A DNA stretch of 64,000 nucleotides from Oopsacas minuta (Eukaryota > Porifera > Hexactinellida > Lyssacinosida > Leucopsacidae). The position numbers and the translations under genes are program-made. Shown piece by piece: positions 1 through 11,533 of the stretch (positions are counted from its first letter, which is position 1; each line of letters starts with the position of its first letter). The notes below the pieces were generated by a model, which saw only the letters and a list, made by a program, of their open reading frames with translations, had not been told where the DNA came from and ran no database searches. The stretch is from positions 124,001 through 188,000 of the forward strand of contig JAKMXF010000308.1 in NCBI GenBank assembly GCA_024704765.1, written 5' to 3'.

Positions 1-405
1 GTCATTTGACCGCCCAAAATTTAGGATTGGTGTCATAAGCGCCAAGTGTGGGTACATCGGAGGGGAGGGTGCTAGTGTCAGGAGAGCTCATCTCAATTTT
101 TTTGGCGAATAATTAATATAATTTGAGTATATTTCTTAGAAATTGGATATGAAAGTCATCTTATTTTCTAAAATTTCTGATATTGGGCCTGTAACTAGGT
201 GACAGATTAGCTCAGGATGGCTCTAAGAGTGTGGAAAATCGCATCGACCAAACCTCTTTCAGTCGCTCACCCCCCAAAGCAAAAATCTTGAAAAGCCACT
301 GTATTGGAATTTTTGTAATTCCGGAAACCCCAAAGGCTGCTTGTAATTAATACTTACTATATCATACCTCAATACTGCTCAATATTATAAACACAAAAAT
401 TCAAT
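1..405. other. Non-coding flank downstream of SNRPC
   Basis: No convincing gene is visible here. The stretch lies 3' of the minus-strand SNRPC gene. I see no RNA gene and no complete repeat with matched ends; C-runs near 270-276 resemble those in transposon ends elsewhere in the window. Confidence 0.5.
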
Positions 406-885
406 TTAATCCTTTGAATCACCTCTATACATCCTACCATATGGTCTAGATCCCGGCATATTTCCTCTCTCGTGTGGACCGGGCATAGACATTGTTCCCC
501 CTGTAAATTGGGGAGGACCCGGGTCTCCTTGAAATGCAGGTCCATTCGGGCCCATTGGTCCACCGGAACCAGGCGGTAACATTCCACCGGGAGGACCGAC
601 TGGACCACCCATCATGACCGGTGGAGGGACCATTGACATCTGCCCGGGAGGCATGCCCATCCCTCTAACTGGTACTCCGCCTCCCATAAAGAAAGGAGGC
701 ATGGCATTCCCCATCTGAGCCTTGTAAGTCTGATCGATAAAGCTCTGAGCTTGTTCCTCGATCCATTTGGTGTAGTAGAGTCTCACTGCTTCCTTGTGCT
801 TCCTACCTCCGTTGTGGGTTTTACGAACTGAGGGGCTGTCATGAGTAAGATAAGTATCACAATAATCACAGTAGTATTTAGGCAT
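406..885 (-). CDS. SNRPC: U1 small nuclear ribonucleoprotein C (U1-C)
   Basis: This intronless gene encodes 159 residues, which is also the usual animal U1-C length. The protein sits in the U1 snRNP and stabilises pairing between U1 RNA and the 5' splice site. The first 30 residues ([20 protein letters not shown], then [10 protein letters not shown]) hold the diagnostic C2H2-type zinc finger with C6, C9, H24 and H30. A short helical stretch follows ([18 protein letters not shown]). The C-terminal half is the family's low-complexity Pro/Gly/Met tail. On the coding strand the start codon is preceded by TTATTTATAG and then CTA, so an acceptor-like TAG ends 3 bases upstream. That fits a trans-splice site or a 5'UTR intron. 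Identification is secure. Confidence 0.97.
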   Translation of the reverse strand: MPKYYCDYCDTYLTHDSPSVRKTHNGGRKHKEAVRLYYTKWIEEQAQSFIDQTYKAQMGNAMPPFFMGGGVPVRGMGMPPGQMSMVPPPVMMGGPVGPPGGMLPPGSGGPMGPNGPAFQGDPGPPQFTGGTMSMPGPHERGNMPGSRPYGRMYRGDSKD

Positions 886-1224
886 TAGCTATAAATAAGA
901 GGATGATATAGAAATGAGATCACGAGAGAAAGTTGTGAATAAGGAGCGTAACTAGCAACTTGCTTAACTAATTAATCAGGACATAAATATTTAGATGATT
1001 TTGCAAAACAAATCAATAATTTTTTATTGATCTTTCAGGAATGCTGCAGTGAGTGAGTCATATTACCAACATAATGTCTATGCATATCAACACTATTATT
1101 TTGTCAGAACACCAACACAAGTTGGCAGATGATCTGTCACAAAAATTTTGGTCACCCTGAAAAAATGGTCCGAAGGATCACAATTCAATGAAAATTGGTC
1201 ATACCTGAATAAAGTAAACAAATA

Positions 1225-1256
1225 GCCTCTACATATATCAAAGTATATGTAGAGGC
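1225..1256. repeat. Perfect 13-bp inverted repeat with 6-base loop
   Basis: The left arm gcctctacatata (1225-1237) and the right arm tatatgtagaggc (1244-1256) are perfect reverse complements around tcaaag. It could be a MITE core or a structured RNA. No flanking target duplication is obvious. Confidence 0.75.
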
Positions 1257-1477
1257 CTGCTCTTAACGACTACAAGTAATAAAATACACTGAATCCGAAA
1301 TTTGCATTAAAGTATCAAATATGTAAATTAATTGTTGTATTTATGAATATAAAGTAAACAAATTGTTGGGTTATTATTAAATAATATTTCAATCCCGCAA
1401 TTATATACTTTGCTAAATTCAAGGCACTAAGTGCTGAGTAGCATGCGGACACTGTGTTGGCGAGCGAAATGGCTCAT

Positions 1478-1545
1478 AATAATTAACATCAATTTTATGG
1501 AAGAACTATTGGAGAGTCAAGATCTGATACAAGAGGTGTTCAGTA
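1478..1545 (+). repeat. Duplicated segment, copy 1 (possible coding remnant)
   Basis: This segment matches 2838-2908 over about 70 bases at roughly 80% identity by eye. From an ATG, both copies open a short similar frame (MEELLESQDLIQEVFS here, MEDELRESQYLMQEVY in copy 2). In both the frame meets a donor-like GAGGTGT. They may be exon remnants of a small gene family or a conserved part of a repeat. Confidence 0.5.
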
Positions 1546-2429
1546 TCTAAAAATCTTGAAAATCTTGAAAATAAACTAATAAGGGAAAAATTCACTTCAA
1601 CAACAATACTAAGCACTAAAACACCCAATCAAACATTCGGGATGTAATCTGCATCTGGACAACATCTCTTTGAGGCTTGGAAACTAATCTGAGAAAATCC
1701 CTGAGCTACAATCCAAATGGTGACCAAAATACATCAAAATCTTCAGTTACGCGTTTTACTAAAGAGAAGAAACTGGACATAGCCAAATTGGAAAAATCTA
1801 GACAATGGTCACCCTAGCAAAAATGGTCCTAGGGTAGGATCAAATTTTCACAAAAATTTGGGCCGAGGGTGGGCAAAATTGTATAGAAAAATGGTCTCAA
1901 TTATCAACAATAAAATTCAATTATTGGTATTCTGCAGAAATATAGGCTGTCAAGTCACCAATTGCAGAGCTCTCTTTCTGGAAACTATCAAAATCGTGAG
2001 ATGTATGATTTACTATTAGTTTTCCAAGAAAAGACCAGGGATTCTGGGGAAAATTGTGAGAGTTGAGAGTCAAGAGCACTATACTATACGTTGTCAAATT
2101 ACGAACACTATTATGATAGTTCATAGATACCAACCTGGTGTCTCGCCAATCCGTGAGATTTCTTCTCAAAAGGCGACAGATTTGGAATTTCAGCTCAAAA
2201 AATACAGTGAAGAATCAAAAAAGGCGTGAGGTCACTTTTTGTCCTCTGAATAAGCGTGAGACTCACGGCTAAGGCCTGAGAGTTGGCATCTCTATATTGT
2301 ATCGGCATTATTCACTAAGGAATATGGTTCCCCCGAACATTATTTTCTAGAGAATATCGTTCCCTGAACAGTTCAAAGTTGAGCTATTAAAAATATAAAT
2401 CCGCATGCATGTATACATATATACTTATC

Positions 2430-2705
2430 ATGACGGTTGTCAAGCAATCGAATTAACTTTTCACGTTGGTGGTAATAGATTTCTCTATTTTCAAAAGAGA
2501 ATTCTATTAAATATCCAGTAATACCTCATGAAAACTTTTCCTCATTCAAATAGCCAAAATAATATGTACCGTCTTTCAGCGAGATGACTCCTCCCTCGTG
2601 CCAAGATAAAGGGATAAAAAATTCGAGAGGTAATATAATATGTGTCTAGCGGCAAGTTTGAAGTTTCTTAAAAAGTCAGTTCCGTTCCGTCAATTAGGGT
2701 ATCAA
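2430..2705 (+). repeat. Dispersed repeat, copy 1 (lacks the MITE found in copy 2)
   Basis: Segments here align with the element at 56.68-57.6 kb. The shared blocks are gacggttgtcaa...acttttcacgtt.gtgg near 2433-2470, a block near 2583-2630 resembling 57350-57400, and an end block near 2641-2695 matching gtgtcaagcgacaaacttgaa and the Ccgt.aatta motif. Its left terminal repeat appears lost. At the ggTAat position (about 2470) it has no insertion, while the other copy carries a 428-bp MITE there, so it shows the pre-insertion state. Confidence 0.7.
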
Positions 2706-2837
2706 AATGGTCCGGTCCGTTCCGTGGATTAGTGAAGCCTGAGATATCGTGAGAAAGCGTAAGATTTTGGAGCTAGCCGTAAGAAGCGTGAGAGTTGACA
2801 TATCTGGATAGCTTTATGTTTATCTAATAAGTAAATA

Positions 2838-2908
2838 AATAATTAGCATCATTTTGATGGAAGATGAGCTTAGAGAGAGTCAATATCTGATGCAAGAGGT
2901 GTATTAGT
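2838..2908 (+). repeat. Duplicated segment, copy 2
   Basis: Partner of 1478-1545; the two share tggaaga...gagagtcaa.atctgat.caagaggtgt. Downstream, about 2968-3111, one frame reads DQPEDVRTAQEDMSFG and on to a stop, which looks protein-like, but I recognise no family. Confidence 0.5.
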
Positions 2909-3527
2909 TAAGGCGCCCTGAAAGAGGAGTCGTAATAACATGTTGAGGAAAAGATGGCAGCCGCCTTAGAATTGATACCCTGACCAACCTGAGGATGTCA
3001 GGACAGCACAGGAGGATATGTCTTTCGGTATATCCACTCAAGAATATATTTCAGATCCATCCTCTGCTTGTATATTTCTAAATATTATTAGTAATGTATG
3101 TTAAGGTATATGTTTGTGTTGTAATGTTCTGTCACTGTCCAGAGTTGCTACTCTGCTGATGAGATCTAGAGATGATCGAAACAGCGAATTTGCATAATAT
3201 ACTGTTTGATATGTTTGGATAAAGTTTGTGTCATAATAAGAAAACTTGACACACTGAAAAATATTTTTGAATTATTTGAAAATTTATTAAAGTTGTGTTT
3301 ATTGAAACAAAAAAACAGTTAAATGAACCAAGCTAAATGCTCCGGGATACATTTTTATAGAGGGATATTCATATTACACAGCCCTTATATCTACCTAATT
3401 TCAGTATACTTCTCAAGTCAATAACACCCATGATAGACTCTGGGGGGGGAGATTGCCAATTAACGTTGTTGGGGGGGGGCCTATAAAACTGCATTCAAAT
3501 GATGTCCATTAGGAGATTTGATAATAA

Positions 3528-3615
3528 TAAGGAAGTCTCCGAGAAACGTACATTTCTCTATAACGGACAAAAGCCATGTCGCCAAAGGCCAATGTGTTCG
3601 TTATTCGGAGACTTT
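3528..3615 (-). mobile_element. Short MITE, same family as 10014-10113 (inverted, decayed)
   Basis: Ends ggaagtctccgag and cggagacttta are inverted repeats. The reverse complement aligns along its length with the MITE at 10014-10113, sharing agtctcc.aataa, acacattgg, gacatgg, tgtccgtt and tatagaa. The terminal CAGT and clear TA duplication have decayed. Non-autonomous, no coding capacity. Confidence 0.7.
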
Positions 3616-6600
3616 ATTGCATTGACCAACCAGTCGGTAGACAATCTGTGGCTCTTATTACCACCGGGCGGTTAGTGTCGTGTCAATAGATACTTCATTA
3701 ATATTACCATCCATAATTACACACAAAGATATATGCTAACAAAAGGGATGGCTACGACGAGGTTGTAATGTCACAGGGATTATGAATTTATGCACAAGTG
3801 TGTTTGTACAACGAAAAGATAGATAGGTAGCTTAATTAAAACTTAACTAAACAAATTCGTCCATTGTATCTTCAATCTATATTATTAAATCGTCATTCTT
3901 GTTTGTCCGTCAGTTTGTTAGTCGTAAAGGAAAGGATTTATGGTTATGGCATTTTGAATTAGAATTTAGCGATTCCCAAATTTCGCATAATTATGCATTT
4001 ATAGTGTTTGCCCAGCAAGTAAACAGAATTCAATAAAACTTGACTAAATATGCTTAATCTGATTTTCACACTTTCGAATTAATCATATTTTAATCTATGT
4101 TTTTTTTGATACAAATTATAAATTACAGGATAATGACTGAGTAAAATGTTGTAACAATTAATATATTATAAAATATTTCGTGGAACTTAGTTAATATGAC
4201 CACCAACGGATGGCCAAAATATGTTCGCTTTATCTGGAGTTTAGATTAATTAAGGTATAATCATACCAACAAAACGATACTACAATACATACATCAAATC
4301 TGAATTTATTTCTTCCACTTCTTCAATATTCGATGTATAAGAGGCTCGGAAATATTTGATAAAATTTAAGAGTATAACACATCCGTCCCCGGTTGGCGGC
4401 TGTTACGCTAATGTATTATAATGATAGCGAATAAATAAGGGAAAATTATTCCAAAGGTTATGTGAACCTAATGATGTACAAACATTCTGCCATACATAGA
4501 ATAGTAATTAATGTTATATGTCCTTAGCCAAATTATGCAAATATAACTATATGAGATTCTCATAAATATTCTAGTAAATGAAGCATATATCACACAGTAC
4601 TCGCACTAAGCACCTGCATATGAGTCAGATTGAGTCACTCAGTTAACAATGTAACTCATTTGAACTATCTTATTAAACAAAATGTGAATTTAATACTAAA
4701 GAATACTCTACACTCAATTAACCTCCTGAATAAGGTAAATTGAGCGATCGATAGGATTGTAAATTGTAATTATATACTTTCTGAGAATTCAAATTCAAAA
4801 ATTGTTAGCTACGTACTATTACATCATATCAGTTATTCACCTTGTTAAGATATTAATTATTACAAGTCAGATGGTATCGAATAGTATTATATTCTCCATA
4901 ACAACCTAAGTACGTAATTATTATTATTAATTATGCTTCAGAATGGATTAACTAGGAGACCTGATTAAATTCTTACAGGAAATGTTTCGATAGCCAGCAA
5001 GTGGGTCACTAGTCACAATTTTTTTGGATTATCCAATCGGGGATAAGCTCAACCAACAGCTAGTATAGTCCACATGCAACCCCTGGGTAACAGATAGAAT
5101 TAATTTATAATGAAGAACTGAGTTATTCAATATATAGTCGACTCCAGTGGGATAATTATCAGGGTTTTCTGAGCACGCTCCTAGCGCTCTTCTTCTCAAT
5201 TTTTCACAGGCCTAACTCAGTAAATCAGTGTTACGGTATAGGGAAATATCCTCTATTTTCACGCTCTTACACCTAATTTCATCAAACCTCATGCGCCTAG
5301 AGGAGCGTCCGGCGCTCCCAGATAATACCTTGAAGTCTCTACTCATCATAATTGAGCCATCAATTAATTGGAACACTTATCCAGGAACAGAATTATGTCA
5401 ATTGTGTTACATTGTACTGCCATCTGCGTATTTCTCCTTAAGAAGGTCATAAGCTAATTATTTAATGCACCTTTTAATGAAACATATTTCGGTATTTACG
5501 TTTACTATGTATTTGAAAATACATGTTATAGCCTTATAGGGTAGCCTACACCTTTGCTACATATTTTAGTGTAACTTCAATTAGGTTGAATTCTACAATA
5601 ATTATTTTGGATGAAAACAGTAGTATTTTTTATGAGAAATTATAATAATATTTGTACATTATGAGATGTATTCAAGTCTAACATTGACAAATTCTACTAT
5701 TTCGAGGTTGACATTGATGTATAATACGTTCAAATAGCTCTTAAGTGAGTTAAATTTATTGAAACTTAGGAATCTTCTTGGAAAATGCAATTTATCAGAG
5801 AGTTATTTTCTGGTTATCATTGTTTGCGTGATTATCTGTAGCCAATGACATGAATAAATTGTTGGTGTGAATTGTTTTAAATTCGATTAGAGGTGGTCCG
5901 CGGGTGAATAAAGATCGAGAACCACTAGTGGACCTGTTAAATGATAATATTTATTATTCGCATGGTTTGTAAAAAGAGCCGTTTTAATACATTTCACATA
6001 CTTAAACAGTAGCCGATACAAACTTTGTAAAGTGCGGGGTGAAGTGCGTGAAGAGCGAGGGAATTATTATGCAGAGGTCTGGGGGAACTTTTCCTCAAAA
6101 ATATAATCCAAACTCTCAAATATCAATTTACTCCTATTATGTCACCCTTGGAGGCTGGAGCATTGGACAAATTTTAATTCTACCATAAGGTAAGCTACCA
6201 TATTTACAAAAATAAATATTTAGTGGTTCACAAAATGGGGACATTACCTCCCCCTGGAACCGTCACTCTTAGAAGCATAAAGTTTCACTAATGGGATTTT
6301 TCTCTTTAGATTACCAGTTATTCATTAAAATGAATGCGAGAACGTTTTAGACCCTCGAAGCCTTCGAAATGTGTCGAGTTTAAAAGTAAATAATAAAATA
6401 AAAGCAGGATATAAACATGGGGGGGAAAAGCTTTTCTGTAGTTTCATCCTACAATATGAGATCATCAAGGTATAATCACAAAGCCAGAATATTTCTCGTT
6501 TAGAATTGAAATCTTTGTAAGTATCGTGCCATCTGGTGTAAATTATACCAGACCAACTTGCAACCAACAAAGGGAATATATTGACACACTAAATCATTAC

Positions 6601-6817
6601 TAATTACAATATGTTTTTCAAGAATAATGAGATTTCTCTCCTTTTCTTGAATGCCTAAATTAACTTAGCATCTATCAACTAGTCAAACTGTACAGACTGA
6701 AATACTGACGCAATTGAATTGAATGGCCTATGTAGGTATAAAAGCAAACCTGCAAGAAAGCCAAATTAGTTTCAAGAAAAGCAACAAATATTAGAAATAT
6801 TCCGATTTCAGAATAAC

Positions 6818-8815
6818 ATGCAACAACAAAACGAAATAAATGCAACTGAAAAAGAGCCCCAAACATCTAGGAATACATCAAGAATATTTCAATCACGTAG
6901 AGCGAGACATCAGAGATTTTATTCAATGTCTGGAGAAGAAAAATCACAAAATAACCATCTCTATAAATTTAAATGTTTTGCCGCAAGATGGCAAAGGAGT
7001 ATATCAAAGAAATATGAACCTATACGTACAAACAAACACACCTTAAGGATTTTGAAATTAATTAGCCCAATATTTACAAGGGTCGTGATAGCGCTAATCT
7101 GGTTTGCGCTTATTATTGCAATCGCAATCCCATCACCAGAAGGTCACGGCTTAATAAGCCCATCTAATGTTAGCGATACATCAATAAATGAAACTGATCA
7201 GATTCTTAATTCCACTGCAATCAACATTTCTGAGACAAATGGATCATACAAGCTAAAACTGGTTCTGCCAGTTAGTTCAGAACACATATCAGTAGTTTTA
7301 GAGAAGAATAACACACAAATCACATCACTAAACTACAGAATAGACAGACTGCCAACAAATGAACAGGTTCCTACAGGTCTGTTAGCAGATCTCTCTAAAG
7401 ATCCCTACTCAATAATATCTCTATGTCTGCTGGTAGTATTCTCCTCTGTAATGGGATATCTCTTCAGACTTATCTGGCTACCTTCACTATTAGGCATGAT
7501 GCTAGCTGGTATTGTATACACACATATCACGTACAAGTGGGGTAATATCTCTCCTATTCCGAGATCAGTTTCTTCCATACTAAGGAGCATTTCCCTTGTT
7601 GTTATCCTCTCTAGAGGAGGTCTGGGTATCTCTCCCAGCAAGTTACGAGCACGAGCATTCGAAATACTCCGTCTAGCTACAATTCCATGTCTGGGAGAGG
7701 CAGTTACAGTTGCGATTGCTTGTTACTTGATCCTGAGCATAGCTAAGGAATACTGGTACTGGGCAGCAATGTCTGGTTGCATAGTTGCAGCTGTATCTCC
7801 TGCAGTAGTTCTACCGCTTATGCTACATCTACAAGAAAAACGCTACGGAACAAATAAAGGAATTCCAACTATGGTAATAGCAGCGTCTTCTTTTGATGAC
7901 GTCATCTCCATATCTCTATTCTATATTTTCCTGACTTTAGCTTACTCAACGTCTGACCTAGCATTCACACTTGTACGAGGGCCATTGGAATTGTTAATAG
8001 GTTTAGTGTACGGTGTTATCATAGGGATTATTGGCAGATACATAGCAGCAGGGGAGAAGCAAGCTTCTATCAATAGGAACAGGTTAATGTTCCTATTAGG
8101 CGGATCTCTACTGGCTATCCTCGGTAGTAAGAAGGTTATTATAAACGGATCTGGTTTGGGAGGAGCTGGTGCGCTGGGGGTTGTGTCCTCAGCTCTGCTC
8201 TGCTCACTTTCATGGAAGAAAGAAAAAGAATTAGTAGAAGTCAGTTTAAAAATAATCTGGCAATTAGCTCAGCCGATCCTATTTGGAATAATTGGATATG
8301 AAATAAATTTCTTAAAAGAGGGATTTGATGCTATTATGATAGCAAAGGTAATATCTGTGATTATAATAGGTCTCATAGCACGTTGTCTACTAGCATTTTT
8401 GAGTGTAGTTTGTGCTCGGGGAATTCTTTTAAAAGAGAAGTTGTTTATTCCTATAGCCTGGTTTCCAAAGGCTACAGTACAAGCAGCAATAGGGTCAGTG
8501 GCATTAGACGCGGCAACAAATGATAATCAAGTATACTACAGCAAGATTGTTCTGTACATAGCTGTATTTTCCATTCTCATAACTGCACCCATGGGAGCCT
8601 TATTAATAAACTTCACAGGTAAGAGATTGGTGCAAAAAGACGATCAAATTGAAACTGAAAACAACAAGAAAAGTATAAAATCCACAGAAACTGGAGTTAC
8701 TGACATCAGTCAGTGTTCTAAAGATTCTTCTTCACCCCTGGGTGCAAAAAAGTTAATGGAGGAGTTAGAGAATGGCGATGTTCATGTAAAAGTTGAGCAC
8801 AATACAACTACATGA
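6818..8815 (+). CDS. SLC9B2: Sodium/proton antiporter of the SLC9B (NHA) family
   Basis: An intronless frame of 665 residues encodes a CPA2-type cation/proton antiporter, the animal NHA1/NHA2 (SLC9B) family. Family members exchange Na+ or Li+ for H+ across plasma or organelle membranes. A polar N-terminus of about 75 residues precedes the first hydrophobic segment (about 90-107). A hydrophilic, glycosylation-prone loop follows (several NxS/T sites, about 118-180), then about a dozen hydrophobic segments from about 195 to 600. The ion-binding double aspartate typical of electrogenic NHA proteins is D360-D361 in ASSFDDVISI. LLGMMLAGIVY and SPAVVLPLML are also family-like. The C-tail is charged. 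An acceptor-like TTTCAG ends 6 bases before the ATG. Family is clear; assignment to SLC9B1 or SLC9B2 is not possible by eye. Confidence 0.92.
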   Translation: MQQQNEINATEKEPQTSRNTSRIFQSRRARHQRFYSMSGEEKSQNNHLYKFKCFAARWQRSISKKYEPIRTNKHTLRILKLISPIFTRVVIALIWFALIIAIAIPSPEGHGLISPSNVSDTSINETDQILNSTAINISETNGSYKLKLVLPVSSEHISVVLEKNNTQITSLNYRIDRLPTNEQVPTGLLADLSKDPYSIISLCLLVVFSSVMGYLFRLIWLPSLLGMMLAGIVYTHITYKWGNISPIPRSVSSILRSISLVVILSRGGLGISPSKLRARAFEILRLATIPCLGEAVTVAIACYLILSIAKEYWYWAAMSGCIVAAVSPAVVLPLMLHLQEKRYGTNKGIPTMVIAASSFDDVISISLFYIFLTLAYSTSDLAFTLVRGPLELLIGLVYGVIIGIIGRYIAAGEKQASINRNRLMFLLGGSLLAILGSKKVIINGSGLGGAGALGVVSSALLCSLSWKKEKELVEVSLKIIWQLAQPILFGIIGYEINFLKEGFDAIMIAKVISVIIIGLIARCLLAFLSVVCARGILLKEKLFIPIAWFPKATVQAAIGSVALDAATNDNQVYYSKIVLYIAVFSILITAPMGALLINFTGKRLVQKDDQIETENNKKSIKSTETGVTDISQCSKDSSSPLGAKKLMEELENGDVHVKVEHNTTT

Positions 8816-9947
8816 TTTTAATTTACATTATAAAGTATGTAGCTATATTGAATTTGGAATTTTACTGTTGCCCTGTTCTTGTACCTGAGAGTACATTAAT
8901 TACATTGCTCAATATTTTATTCTATATCCTCAAGATACTGAACTCACATACGCATGTATATATATCGAGGAAACTATTAATACACATTAAATAATATATA
9001 ACAGTCACTGATTTGTCAGCTAATATATATAAATAGAAAATAAGTTTACCTACTGTACTATGACAGGAAAGATAATTCTGTTGCGTAACTATGATTATTC
9101 TTAAATTTCAGGTATACATCATTTTGTGTGGGTATAAGACTTAATACGTAAATCATTATGAAGATTGATGAATTTGTTACAGAAGTAATTTAATCATGAT
9201 CTCAGAAATAATTAGGTTTAAGTGTGTTCTGTTCATTATTTTTATATCAATGGTATTTGCATGCAGCATGCAATATAGCCAGCTTTTACTGCTTGCTAAT
9301 ATGATTACAATTAGTGTAGGTCGACAACCTGCTGTGGAGTTCGTGTATATTTTAATTTGATTACTTACACCTGTCCAGCTGTATGTACAAAATTACGAGT
9401 TCATTTACGAAAACATAATTTGCTAGATGGTAAATATGGTACTAGCATTAGTGGGATACATCTTATGATAATGAATCAATAAGAAATATTCTGATATGGC
9501 GTATGGAAATAGTTTTGAGAATACTAAGGAATATGAAGAGAGCGAGCGAACTTTATTTATATACTTTCGGTCTATAATGTGTCCAGAAATGAGCCAATAT
9601 GTGGGAAATCATTTTCTACGTTCGGCAACATAAACCATGAATTCCTAGAATACAGTTGTTATAGTATATAAGAACAAAGACCCTTAGTAGTAGCAAAATA
9701 TGTTCTGTTAACCGGTATGAGCGCGTTTTGGGGATCCGGGTGAGAATCATTTGAAGAACAATAGATAATAGTAAGGCAGCTTATAACAATTCCATTAGTG
9801 GGTGGATAAGGCACAAAACTTTTTTGATGATTAATTAGAATATTTGCTTTCTGCAATAGATATTTTATGTAAAATATGTATTGCCGAAATCAGCCCAATA
9901 TAAGTTACGTCACCAAAAATTGTAGATGAATAATACGTATTATACGT

Positions 9948-9973
9948 AATACGTCTTCATTAAAAGACGTATT
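9948..9973. repeat. Perfect 10-bp inverted repeat
   Basis: aatacgtctt and aagacgtatt flank the 6 bases cattaa. It could be a hairpin or operator-like palindrome. Further ATACGTAT-like repeats lie just upstream. Confidence 0.6.
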
Positions 9974-10013
9974 AAACAACTTAGATCTATACTATCAAAA
10001 CGCAATTAATATA

Positions 10014-10113
10014 CAGAGGAGTCTCCAAATAATGGACACGTTGGGGACATGGTATCTGTCCGTTGTATAGAATTGTCCGCTCCTCGAAGTGTCCGTTTTG
10101 GGAGACTCCACTG
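10014..10113. mobile_element. 100-bp TA-flanked MITE (Tc1/mariner/pogo type)
   Basis: The element starts CAGAGGAGTCTCC and ends GGAGACTCCACTG, with TA on both sides, the target duplication of Tc1/mariner/pogo elements. The terminal inverted repeats run about 30 bp (gtctcc...ggacac). No coding capacity. A decayed inverted copy is at 3528-3615. Confidence 0.85.
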
Positions 10114-11215
10114 TATTTGTAGGTCCAGAATTGATTGAAGAAACTGGAGAACCACCAGGGCTGGTTTTTGGGATTCAGGGGTATTTTGTGCCTGGCTCGG
10201 ACAAGTTCGAGTCTTGGATGAAAATTAACACACATGACGAAATTATGACGTCATTATCACCTTTTTGGATTCTAGAAAATCACCTTATTAACCACTCCTC
10301 AGCGAATATACATGATAAAAGTTTGAAATTTGAATCACAGGTACCCCTCAATGTGACAAATGTTCTAACGTCATGATTCTGACCAAAAGCTAAATTAATC
10401 ATGGGATTATTACGTCATCATGACTGTACAAAAATTTCAGAATTTCAATATACCTGAGGCATAAAGTGCCAAGATTACTAACCAAAAGCCACGTAGCAGC
10501 TCCAGTATGACCATAGAAGATCATTAAATGGAATTTAGATGGACCATGGATAATACAAATATAAATTTCCACAAAAAATTATATAAGAGTGGAAAATAAG
10601 TACCATTTCCATAGATGGTTAAGAAATCTTATTATTATTATACCACCCGACGGCTTCACTAAGAAACAATATGCCAATCATACACGACTTAGTTGCATAG
10701 TCTATGTTGAATTTCAATGCTACTTTTGTTGTAAAGTACGTATATGTTAAATTTAAAACCGATGTATATTGAATGTTGCGGTAAATGTGAATGCATTCAA
10801 ATTTCAACTGTCTCAACATATTCGCTGTGATTCTGACTTGTCAATTTCTCAACTTATTCACGGTGATTGCAAGAAAGGTACATCGTGCATACAGTAGTGA
10901 AACTGTAGCTGAACAAACTCATAAAATTCTGAATTTATTTCTCAGATATTCAACCATATTTTAAGTTACGTGCATGAAATATACATTTATTGTATTTCTT
11001 AAAGAACTAGTCTACTTGTTGTGTTTTCGCCACTTCGGCCATTTAAAATAGCAAATTCAATGCCTGTCCACTTTGATAATTGTTAAATATATAAAGTCCT
11101 ATATTTCTGGCATCCTATAGAACTTAGATATTACCCAACACAAACAATATAATATTCAAATTTCTTATTAATACTGAGATGTGTAAGTTCACCATACATT
11201 TATTGATAAATATAA

Positions 11216-11295
11216 TGGACCGTTCAAACGTTACGTAACGCTACAAGGGGAGGGGATGCTAAAATTTGCGTTACTCAGCGTTTGAACAGCCCCTA
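11216..11295. mobile_element. 80-bp MITE with long inverted ends
   Basis: The left end ggaccgttcaaacgttacg and the right end cgtttgaacagcccct are inverted repeats (gttcaaacg..., gcgttac). The gttcaaacg/acgtaacgc type of end occurs in non-autonomous cut-and-paste elements of several invertebrates. The transposase superfamily is not certain. Confidence 0.65.
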
Positions 11296-11533
11296 ACACC
11301 AACAAGCAACAATTATGTTGTATGTCGCATAAAATAGAAAAGTTTCAGTTCCTTGCAATAAGTACTACACTCAATAAAGTTACATCGTCTACATGCAATA
11401 GCTGATTTAGAATTGTTTGCCATGGTAAAGTTACGTCATATCCATAGTACTACTTTGATCTAGTATAAATAAGAGTGAGAGGGAAAGACTGATGAAACAA
11501 TGATAAATATTGTAAATTACAAACAAATGAAAA

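Larger units (their letters stand above)
886..6817. other. Gene-poor region with dispersed repeat fragments
   Basis: Nearly 6 kb separates SNRPC from the SLC9B gene, and no ORF here has a recognisable product. Visible content: a 13-bp-arm hairpin (1225-1256); two copies of a motif starting ggtcaccct (about 1150 and 1808); a duplicated segment of about 70 bp (1478-1545 and 2838-2908); a copy of a repeat also present at 56.7-57.6 kb (2430-2700); CGTGAG-rich segments (2230-2310 and 2740-2815); two G-runs (about 3441 and 3471); a short MITE (3528-3615); and hAT-like end fragments near 5890-5935 and 6222-6240. The rest is unremarkable AT-rich sequence. Confidence 0.6.
8816..11533. other. Intergenic region with MITEs and hairpins
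   Basis: No gene is recognisable in these 2.7 kb. The short frame at 10089-10376 begins inside a MITE and resembles nothing known. Contents: a 10-bp-arm hairpin (9948-9973), a TA-flanked MITE (10014-10113), an inverted-repeat element of about 80 bp (11216-11295), and AT-rich sequence between. Confidence 0.6.

Noticed and set aside
5228-5452. 74-codon plus-strand frame
   Set aside because: No recognisable domain, no splice or context support; within chance length for the region.
10089-10376. 95-codon frame
   Set aside because: It starts inside a MITE and has no family resemblance.
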